A DNA stretch of 21,809 bases. Origin: Pleurotus djamor. Taxonomy: Eukaryota > Basidiomycota > Agaricomycetes > Agaricales > Pleurotaceae. Every line of letters starts with the position of its first letter. Position 1 is the stretch's first letter. Made by a program: the position numbers and the translations under genes. The stretch covers positions 1 to 21,809 of the forward strand of contig JAPEVF010000757.1 of assembly GCA_029747585.1 (NCBI GenBank), given 5' to 3'. The notes beneath the pieces are model-generated. The model saw only the letters and a program-made list of their open reading frames with translations, did no database searches and had not been told where the DNA came from. Positions 8,585 through 17,412 of this stretch are shown in pieces.

Positions 8585-10942
8585 ATGTTCCTCGCCAGAC
8601 GCACNGTACACGGGCTNAAATCATCTCGCCCGCTGGCTCGTGGGCTCTCGAGCAGAGCGTCGGACATACTNACTTCCTTAGGAATTTCTACTACAGCTGA
8701 AGAGCACGGGGTTTACGACGGACAATGGGGTGGCAGCGGCGACATTATGCAAAGTGTGTGCCCTACTACTGGAGAAGTGCTAGCNCGAGTCAAAACAGTG
8801 AGTCCTCGTCAAGCGTGCACATGGCGTATTGTTATCTCATATTCGGACTTCAGGCATCACCACAGGAACTCCAGGTTGCCCTTGAGAAAACCAGAGAGGC
8901 GTATCTNTATTTCCGCAACATCCCAGCTCCNCGTAGGGGAGAGCTATTGCGGCAAATCCGTGAGGCTCTGTTCGCTAAGGTAGCAGAGCATACGCACACC
9001 GGTGTCTTTANAGCANTTCTGACATTCATATCGTCAGCGTGATGAACTGGGTGCCTTGGTATCTCTTGAGATGGGAAAAATCAGGACTGAAGGAGTAGGA
9101 GAGGTGCAGGAATTCGTGGACATTGTAAGTTGATTGGCTAGGATGTACTATTCCGGTCGAATNTTGATCATCACAATGTTCGCAGTGCGATTACGCAGTG
9201 GGTTTATCGCGAATGATGAACGGAAGAGTCGTCGCATCGGANCGACCAGGGCATTCCATCCTTGAAGGTATTTCCATCTCATTTGCGCGCAGGTCGATGT
9301 AATATGTTCATCACTTTGCAATTTAAGTTCCCAACCCTTTGGGAGTTGTAGCGGTTCTCTCGGCCTTCAATTTCCCGGTCGCTGTGTATGGATGGTGAGT
9401 CCGTATCATGACATATGGTTTTTGACACTCTTGATAGCCGACCGCAGGAATCTGGCTCTTTCCATGGCGGCTGGGAATGCAACCATCTGGAAACCNTCCC
9501 CTACCACGCCCTTATGCTCTATTGCAGTAACGAAGATTGTTGCTAATGTTCTGGAACGTAATGGCATGCCGGGAGCCGTGGCCGGGCTCGTTACAGGCGG
9601 GAAGGATGTCGGTTCTGCCGTGGTTGAGAGCAAGGATGTTGACCTGGGTATGGCCCCACCAAATTATTCGAAAGATAATGACGCTCATTATTGCTCGTTT
9701 CTCCGGGTTGCCAGTCTCCTTCACAGGTAGTGAGCATGTCGGCCGAATTGTGGGAAAGTCAGTCGCGTCAAGGTTTGGGAAAGTCATCCTTGAGTTGGGC
9801 GGTAATAACGGTCAGTTCGCTTCTAATTTTAAACCGTGGGGTTGCTCAAGATATTAACATATTGTTATTTCAGCTTCGATTATCATGCCAGATGCCGACC
9901 TCAATCTGGCTGTTCCGGCCGTGTTCTTTGGTGCAGTTGGAACGGCTGGACAACGCTGCACGTCCACCCGGAGACTTTACCTTCACCGAGACATCGCTGA
10001 TGAATTCCTTGAACGTCTGAAGAAGCTGTACGGATCTGTTATTCCTGGTGATCCTCTGGACCCGGCGACACTGTTGGGACCCATGCACACCGCTGACGCC
10101 GTTGGCGTGTATGAGAGCGCGGTCGAGCATCTTCGTTCTATTAAAGCAGACATCTTGACAGGCGGAAGTAGGTATGACGAGTCGCCATTGAATGCTGGCA
10201 ACTTTGTCAAACCCACGATTGCTATACCCAAGTCAACCAGCCCAAGCGACCGTATCTGGAGCACCGAGACGTTTGCGCCGATTCTGAACGCGGCGGTTTT
10301 CGATCAACTTGAACAGGCTATCGAATGGAACAATGCTGTGCCCCAAGTGAGGGAAAATTGTGTCATGCCTGAAACGACTGATCAAACCTGATGGCGGTAA
10401 CAGGGACTCTCGAGCAGCATTTGGACGCGCGATCTTAGGAATGTGGGGAAGTGGATCGGCCCGGCAGGATCTGACGCAGGCATTGTCAATGTTGAGAAAT
10501 CTATGTTTAACTCCGTCCTATCTCTCGCTAACGGATATGGTAATAGGTAAATGTGGGTACCAGTGGCGCTGAGATTGGCGCGGCGTTTGGAGGCAACAAG
10601 GTGAGTGCGAGCATTATTCTATTGACCCCGTTTATCCTTTATACTGTTTGATTTACCCGAGCTAATCAATCACCAACTTTGATGTCTTTAACAGAGCACT
10701 GGATGGTGAGTAACTGGCTTTTGGGTTCCCTCCCGATTGAATGATGCGAATTGCTATGCACTTGCAGGGGTCGCGAGTCTGGCGGTGATGCCTGGAAAGA
10801 GTATGTGCGCTGGAGCGCGTGCACGAGTAAGTGTTGTGATGGGCTTGGGACGGTTGCGCTGGAGAACTAATTGCGATTGTTTAATGTAGTCAACTTCTCG
10901 GATGCCGCCCCATTGGCGCAGGGGGTGAGCTTTTCGGCGTAG
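8585..10942 (+). CDS. ALDH7A1: ALDH7 family aldehyde dehydrogenase (antiquitin type)
   Basis: NAD-dependent aldehyde dehydrogenase of the ALDH7/antiquitin family, which in animals oxidises alpha-aminoadipic semialdehyde in lysine breakdown and betaine aldehyde. Thirteen exons: 8585-8797, 8854-8979, 9038-9124, 9186-9267, 9328-9394, 9448-9647, 9715-9810, 9874-10346, 10404-10490, 10547-10600, 10695-10705, 10768-10826, 10890-10942; 1608 nt, 535 aa, no frame break. Family hallmarks in order: [74 protein letters not shown] with the general base Glu285, [12 protein letters not shown] with the catalytic Cys319, [33 protein letters not shown] and the C terminus [13 protein letters not shown]. The 34-residue Glu-Cys spacing is what the family shows. 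The first 30 or so residues are Arg/Ser-rich without acidic residues, suggesting mitochondrial import. Eight Ns in the exons all fall at third codon positions. Confidence 0.95.
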
Positions 10943-11403
10943 AAAACGGGGGAGGCCTTGGGAGGATGGGGAGCACGATGACAAGAGATGGTTGTGTAGC
11001 ATCTGATCGTCGAGCCATCTGGAAGGGGGACTGGATGATAATTCCACTATGTGACAGGGAGTCAATGGATGAAATTCACAAGTCTGAGCTGAATTCTGAG
11101 TGTGACCCACTGATGGAGAGTTTCGAGCTGGGCCGGGGTTGTCGCTTCGGTTGGGTAAACAAACATGTGCATATTGAGAATGCATGGCTTGCGTTTTGGC
11201 GACATGTCGTTCAGTCTGCAATTGGAAGACTCCCCATCCGGCAGTCCGTTACGCACACGATTCCATCTCTGCCATATTATTATTATTTATTCCTTCGATC
11301 TCTCCCCCACTTTAAAAACCCGATGTTTCCTTTCCCAAGTCCCCCACTCCATTGACTCGACCTCTCTTTCTTCTCAACCACCACCATCTCCTCCTCCTCG
11401 CCA
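10943..11403 (+). promoter_or_regulatory. spacer and promoter of the 425-aa protein gene
   Basis: Holds the ALDH7 3' UTR and the next promoter. An AT-rich tract (TATTATTATTATTTATTCC, about 11275-11294) and TTTAAAAAC (about 11311) could be core promoter elements. From about 11340 to the ATG the strand is strongly pyrimidine-rich (CTCTCTTTCTTCTC, then CATCTCCTCCTCCTC), typical of basidiomycete leaders. Plus-strand frames here lack coding character. Confidence 0.4.
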
Positions 11404-13134
11404 ATGACCCTCTCCAATCAAGACGACCTCCCCTGGCCAGAACTCGGAAATGTCTCTCGCGGCGCGACAAGGGGAAATCAAGGCCAAAAGGGCGTCTTGG
11501 GTACCCCAGACCGCGATGGCCGCTGCTTGCTTCAGCTTCGTGTACAGCCAGGTGTCCTCGCAGTCCGTCTCAACAAACAAGCAAGCGACTGGTATCGCAC
11601 CCTAGACAACGAGGTCAACAGAGCCCTCAAACTCACCAAAACCTACTGGCGCAAGGCACGGAGACGCCAGGACTATGATGCTCGTGCAGATCAGGATCAC
11701 ATGGAACTTCACGAGTGGCTTCAGCAGCTGAAAGACAAGACCATGTCGCATCTCGAGCTTCTCATGCAAAAGGGCGACATCCAAGGCCCACCCTACGTCA
11801 TGCCCGACGACGTCGAACTCGCCTTCCTCCGTGGTTTCATTGAACGCCACAACGCAGGCATACCCCATAACCCTCGTCTTCGCAGTGGTGAACGACCCAT
11901 CCACATCCGTGCAAGTTCCATCGATTCCATGTCCCCCGAGCCCTCAGAGAATGCCTTTGTTCCGCCTCAAAAGTTTCGTTCGACTGCACCGGGTGCGTTT
12001 GTCGACTAACTTTATTTGTTCCGCTTTCCCTGACTTCGGTTGTAGTAGAGTGTGCATCCGAGGCGTCCAGCTCGCACCTTCCCCATTCATCACCCCGAGG
12101 GTCCAAGTCGCCTTCATTACTCAACATAGAATCATTGGCACAGGAAGCCAGCAGTTCAAGTAAGCTTCACCCACTTCTTCGCCGCTTTCGCCTCTTCGTT
12201 AACCCACTGCCCCCACTGTAGAACATTCCCTCCAAGCCGCACGGGCATCTCTCTCGCGAGCTCAGAAGGATACACAGGATGCCTTCACGAGGTACACAGC
12301 TTGTCTCGACGTTGAACGTCAAGCACGTCAAGCAGTCACTTCAGCGGAGAAGCGTCGCGATGACATAAGTGCGTTCTCTCCATCGTCCACATGTTGATGG
12401 TGTTCTCACACACAATTCGTTTCCACAGTGGCCACGATACTCATCCGAACGCAGCAAGGCAATCACATCGCTGAGCCCAGGTCTAGACACTCTTCTGCTT
12501 CTGGTGACGAAGGGGGCCGAAGTCCGCTGTACACTAATGGCGTTGAGGTATGCGTGATCCTCTTGTTGGCGTATTGTTTGTGTTCTCATGGATTGGTTCA
12601 CTTCTGCTTCAGGAACCCCGACCGTCTTCTGCGGATTCATCCAAAGCTTCACGACCCAAGCCGATGACCTGGTCCGAAAGCGACCCACAACACAGCGCCT
12701 ATGCCGGTGAAGCGGGATATAGTGATGTAAGGAGACCCACCCCGCTGCTCTTTCCCTCGTTTCTAACCACATTGCATCATTTGTTAGGACCCATCTGCCA
12801 GAGGGAGCCGCAAGCACTCACGCAGCTGGGAACGTGGAAATCAGTTTCCAGGTGAGTTATTCTATTTGATCCGCCGCTCCTCCCCTTGCATGTACTGAAG
12901 TTGACNTTTTTTATGTTCACTTATCTAGATGGGCAATATCCATGCGATGTAAGCGGCTCGTTTCGTTGATGGTTGCGAACTGGCTTTTCTGAACAAATCC
13001 TTTCTTCCTGTTCGCCTATTCAGGACATAACCACTTTGCCACCTCGCAAGCGGGTGCATCACATGATGCCTGGCTTCGAAGCCCTCACGAACGCCGCTGC
13101 ACTTCAATCCGCCAACTTGCCTTTATCATCATAA
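11404..13134 (+). CDS. unrecognised 425-aa protein, charged, eight exons
   Basis: Exons: 11404-11992, 12046-12159, 12222-12368, 12429-12547, 12613-12726, 12788-12851, 12929-12948, 13024-13134; 1278 nt in frame, 425 aa. All seven introns are GT-AG and 53-77 nt, and the frame survives every junction, which is strong support for a real gene. The start context is CCAATGA after a pyrimidine-rich leader. No known family is recognised. The first exon is rich in charged and aromatic residues and probably helical (ASDWYRTLDNEVNRALKL, then HEWLQQLKDKTMSHLELL), followed by FLRGFIERHNAGIPHNP. A second helical, Arg/Gln/Ala-rich stretch (about residues 237-284, AARASLSRAQKDTQDAF) suggests a coiled coil. 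The C-terminal third is Ser/Pro/Arg-rich and probably disordered, with a basic PPRKRVHH before the end. There is no signal peptide or membrane helix. The seventh exon is only 20 nt. A lineage-restricted protein is the likeliest reading, untested by search. Confidence 0.75.
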
Positions 13135-13574
13135 ACGTGACGCACATGCAACGCCCACTTTACGACTTCATCTNTTTTTGTATATCCGCATTCCACTTCA
13201 TCACCTCGTCATCCATGTTTTGCATGCTAGTCCCAGTTAGCGCTTTCTTGCTTTATTGTGATAACATTATTAGATTTTCTTCTCTTCGACCTTGCTTCGA
13301 CATACCTTACCACTTCTCTTGGGACAATAGGAACATATGTAATATTTGCATTAGGCATATGCCTACTTCCACCCAGGTATATATTAGAATAATCATTTTT
13401 GATGAAATATAAAAATACCCTAATCTCACGAACTTGTATGTGAGCCCATCGGCCAAACCACGGTGAGACTGGAGTGCCAATGCGGACTCGGTCCTTGCTG
13501 TAAAAAGCCTTCTTCTCTTGTTGGGCATAGGATACACACGATCGAACTGTGACAGGCGGAGGCCTTCTCGCGCC

Positions 13575-13593
13575 TTGATGCATGATGCATCAA
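13575..13593. repeat. perfect 9-bp palindrome with 1-nt centre
   Basis: ttgatgcat-g-atgcatcaa is an exact inverted repeat. It could be a dimeric transcription-factor site or a tiny hairpin. Nothing nearby tells which. Confidence 0.5.
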
Positions 13594-14484
13594 CTTGGGA
13601 CTTGGATACCACGACGACAAGTACGTACAGCTCAAGACCCCCTCTTCCCCTTCATCCACCATCATTCAGATCAATTGGTGATGTGTTTTCAAGAGTCAAG
13701 TCAATCTTAAAGTTAGGGGAAACGCCAATACTTCGCCATTGTTGTTGTTTAAAAAAAGCACAGTGATGGGCTATACGCCGACCGATGCGGCCATCACTGT
13801 CCTCGGGCAGGAAGGCGTTGTCGCTCTCCCCTTGTTTTCCAAGCACATCAGAGTCTCTGCGACAGCTTCACATTCATACAAGTACATCGATCATCAGCGG
13901 CGGAACGGCTGGTCGAGGGCTGTCCGAGCGCGTCGCGATTGTCGCATGAAACTAGCCAAGGCTGTCTGACTCGAGGGATCATCGGTACACTTTCTAATAG
14001 AGTTTCAGGACCTTCCGTTAATGAGGAACAAGTGAATGCAAAAGAAAAGAAAGGCATAGGGTTGCGACCACGTCGGGTACGCTCGAGCGGTGACTTCAAC
14101 TTCAATTTCTCGGAAATTCGACTTATCGCCCCTTGTGGCGTATCGATCAAAGACCGACATGCCTGTTATGGTAATCGATGTTCACATCCAAGAACGTTTT
14201 GTGCCACTCGGATATTGTGGCTGGGCCAAAGCCACTCCCTTGCGCGACATTTTGCCGACGTCTGGGACGATGTGGCTCTCTCTCTCGACTATGTGCTCAA
14301 CCCGTTGATTCAATCTACGGCGGTCCACCCTGAGAGAAAGCAAGAAAATGCTGTTCAATTTCACTGGGTCTTTTTCACTGTTTTTCGCCACTTTCCAGGG
14401 CATTTCCCCGCCTTTTCCTGGCGCTAGATACCCCGTGGAGTGGTCTTTGGGTCATTGCACTGGTCAATGGGCCACTTGACGATG

Positions 14485-14490
14485 TATAAA
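14485..14490 (+). promoter_or_regulatory. TATA box of the CCCH gene
   Basis: TATAAA in the context GATGTATAAAACTTTC, 99 bp before the ATG at 14589, followed by a CT-rich leader (CTTCCTCTTTCTGCTG). Position and context fit a fungal core promoter. Confidence 0.55.
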
Positions 14491-14588
14491 ACTTTCGACA
14501 CTGCACACTCGATTTCTGCACTGCTCTCTGACTCAGCCTCGCGCTTCAAGTTCTGTCTTCCTCTTTCTGCTGTCCAGTCACCAAGGTT

Positions 14589-15905
14589 ATGCTTCCACCG
14601 CCCGTTTCTCGTGTCTACAGTGGCTCTATCTCAGGACCCTCTCAGATTCACGGCGGTTTCTGTTCTACCGCGGAAGTACGATACTCCCCTGCGGACTCAG
14701 TTAAACACTTGCATCAAAAAGCAAATGCCCTCTCAACTGATGCCGCAGATTTCAGGAAGTTTTTCGAGCAGACTACTCCCAGGACATATGTTTCAAGTAA
14801 CGGTACATCCTCTCCCGATTTCAGTACCTTCGCCGCTCGAGAGGCTTCGTTTTCCCATCATATGATATCACAGGAGCACGAATCCCCGGCATGGTGGTCC
14901 GCCCCCTGTCGCTTTTTTATCCAGCACCGTGGTTGGTGTCCCACAGGAGATGAATGCCGCTTGTGCGCCCTATTCCATTTGAACCCCTTTGATAGAATCA
15001 ATCTCACCCATTGATCAAATCTCCACAGTATCCATGACTTGACTCTACCAGCTGTGGACGCCCGTGGCCTTAGGATTTCTGATTATCTAGCTCAGCCTGG
15101 AGACTCTCAGAATCGAAAGGATCTGATAGATAGAACATGGCCTCACTGCTGGTCCTATCTTCATGGACACTGCGGCATTCCCCTGTGCCCTCGACTGCAT
15201 CCCAAGGACTCCGCGCGTTGTACGTGGTTGGCATGGCGCTCCCGCCTCATATTTTATCACTTCGAAACTAATCAGTATTTTATCCAGATTTGAAGTATAC
15301 GCCATGTCCAATATGGCCTGTCTGCGATATGCGTTGCAGTTGCCCTTATAGGCATCCCCGACTGTTAGCATCAACGCCTTGGCAGAGTCGGGAGTCGACG
15401 ACTCCCCATACCCAGTCAACCAGTGCGTTTGAAACAGAAGGCTTCACTTTGCCAAGGCGACACGACAGTTCGCAGCTAATCTATTCGACTGACCGACGTA
15501 ATTCACGTTTACCCCGCAACGTGTATATGGACTATACCCCAACAACGAGGATACCGACGATTGGAACACAACGCGACGCCCGTAGTTCTTTGCATGACTC
15601 GTTTCTTGGGAGTAACATATGAGCTGATGACCATGGCAGATCGTTGCGTGTATACAGGTTGAAGATTGAAACAGTCGACGGTTGGGACCTTCTTGAAATC
15701 TTACCCAGTGATGATTGGAAGCCCAGAATTGCCTTCGTCCAATGGACTCGTATTCATTCTATTTTTAACACCAATCCCAAGGCGACTACAGCTACTCAGT
15801 AACTCGTATGTTTTTTCCAAGTTGAATCCAAGTGATCGTAAATTGTCAATTCCATCAATGACGCGTAGACCCGGGGTATATGACTGCAGAAGTGAGTATC
15901 ACTAG
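14589..15905 (+). CDS. triple CCCH zinc finger protein
   Basis: Probable RNA-binding protein with three CCCH fingers. Exons: 14589-14962, 15029-15219, 15288-15600, 15658-15798, 15869-15905; 1056 nt in frame, 351 aa. Finger 1: C107-x9-C117-x5-C123-x3-H127, rebuilt across the first intron (TT|T gives CRFIH). Finger 2: C165-x7-C173-x4-C178-x3-H182. Finger 3: C195-x5-C201-x5-C207-x3-H211, following the second intron. The first 100 residues are Ser/Thr-rich, and a Ser/Thr/Arg-rich stretch follows finger 3. If the intron at 15601-15657 (weak donor GTTTCT) is not removed, the protein stops at 15622 after 299 aa. I favour removal because the next exon reads as good protein (VDGWDLLEILPSDDWKPRIA). The true 3' end after 15868 is the least certain part. 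Finger spacing departs from the usual C-x8-C-x5-C-x3-H. A TATA box lies 99 bp upstream. No named orthologue is recognised. Confidence 0.7.
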
Positions 15906-17412
15906 GATTGATGGACTCATCGTCAAGGCTTCAAACCATAGTGACAAGAAGCTGGCTGTACCACCATCACTTATAAAATTTCACTGGTTCTCGACGATCT
16001 TGACCAGACTGGGTGACAATCGCAATCGTTCCTCGCGAGCAACTTCTGTCCATCATAATCATCATCACCCCATGACTAATTGATGGGGTCTAAACAACAG
16101 AAGGAGTTGNTCGCACGCAATAATATCGCCCACTAGTTGAGATCACCCAAAGGGCGGGAAAACGGACGAGGAACCAGGAAGATTGTGGAGATTGGGACGA
16201 ACCAGCTCATATCATACGACCACGCCAACTCAATTCTTCTTATCAGTCGATTACATCTTGGAGTGATCCACGCAGTACGGATCCAGAGGTCCTTTTTCTT
16301 CCAGGATATTCTATTTTTTCTCACCTTTAGTCANGTCACACANNGTTGCGGACCTAAAATAGACTGTACCATATGTTCAGAAACCAAGTCCTGGGAGTGG
16401 GTCGTCCCATGCGTGTTGATACGTGCGTTGGGTGGTATTCCCAGACATCAAGCCAACCTCGCCATCACGCCAGCCGTAGCCCGCATCAATCAAAGGCTCC
16501 AGAAGTCTTCAAAAGCCCATTAGGAGGGCTACAGGAAATCTGGAGAGATTAACGTAGCGGCTGGGATTAACGGGGGTAGATGATTTTGGTCCATGTAGAT
16601 GCGCGCAGAATTGCAAATAAGCGAGAGCGGTCGCACAGCGCCCGTGCTGATGGTAACACCGAAGCAAGAGCTCATACTGCCCGCTGGTCAGGCTGACACG
16701 ACATTTTTAGGATCGCAAGCAAGACGGCCGNAGATGTAGCAACATGGCGGCACGCCGTCAGGAATGTGACATGAAGACAGGTGTGAAGTGGCCTATCAAG
16801 CAGATGTCGCCTTGNCGCTTGAGAAAAAGATGCAACTCGGCGAGCACGAGGAGGGGTNTCCTATCTATATCTGCCGTTCAAAGTTTCTCCTTCAGGTCGC
16901 CTTATCACCAGNAGAAAACGNTTNNNCACGAAGAAGTCCAAGGTACGATGATGGAGAAGATGCCTCTATCAACCTTCGCTGAATGGCCTGGGTACGAGTA
17001 CTTACGCCACTCCAAGGAGATGANGANGNGGAATTGATATCGTGATGGATTTACGAGACCGGCTGGGAAGNGTCCGCCGTCGAACCCTGCGATGNTGNNG
17101 TGGTGAGAACCGNGNNGATAGTCCTGNGTGACATCTGACCAGTNCATCATNGAAGCTGCGCCGAAAGACCTTTCGGCGGAAGAGACAGGCGCCTTNTCTT
17201 GTTTGGAATTCTGATTGATCGGTACACGGCACTGCGCAAAATACAGTATTCAATGGAGAAGGGCGAAGGAAAAAGGAACAAGATATATAAAAGCGGAAAA
17301 CAGTTAATCAATACATACTTGCATGCTGCGACGGAACAATTTGAAGGATGGCGGGGTATGAATGACCAAGAAAAACGCAACAATAGACCAACGAGNGTAA
17401 GTAGTAGTGTAT
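15906..17412. other. N-rich interval between convergent CCCH and SET1 genes
   Basis: About 1500 bp between the CCCH gene and the convergent SET1 3' end. Single and clustered Ns begin at 16110 and are dense from 16731 to 17200. A small hairpin (accccat 16067-16073, atggggt 16083-16089) is present. A plus-strand frame at 16137-16523 is open but has no clear domain; its CTICSETKSWEWVVPC resembles the start of a RING finger but lacks the rest. No RNA gene or transposon terminus was recognised. The fragment at 16744-17037 is listed separately. Confidence 0.4.
16744..17037 (+). other. coding-like plus-strand fragment interrupted by Ns
   Basis: Two neighbouring plus-strand frames each look protein-like for part of this stretch. 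One reads YQADVAL then LEKKMQLGEHEEG and PIYICRSKFLLQVALSP (about 16790-16913). The other, after the N cluster at 16921-16926, reads GTMMEKMPLSTFAEWPGYEY (about 16945-17004). The switch coincides with the Ns, so one gene with an unresolved base count is possible. No family is recognised, and no complete structure can be built. Confidence 0.2.

Larger units (their letters stand above)
13135..14588. other. long spacer before the CCCH gene
   Basis: About 1450 bp. It starts with an AT-rich 3' UTR of the preceding gene (one N at 13174). Several small frames exist (plus 13739-13969, plus 13939-14427, minus 13848-14150, minus 13227-13583), but none has a domain, consistent splice signals or convincing composition. 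A perfect palindrome lies at 13575-13593 and a TATA box at 14485-14490. Confidence 0.45.

Noticed and set aside
13939..14427. 162-codon plus-strand frame in the long spacer
   Set aside because: No splice support, domain or promoter; the opposite strand is equally open, so it gives no coding signal.
14440..14865. 141-codon plus-strand frame overlapping the CCCH gene
   Set aside because: Out of frame with the zinc fingers and begins upstream of the TATA box; no domain.
16360..16420. RING-finger-like CTICSETKSWEWVVPC
   Set aside because: Only the first cysteines are present; the His and later Cys pairs expected of a RING do not follow.
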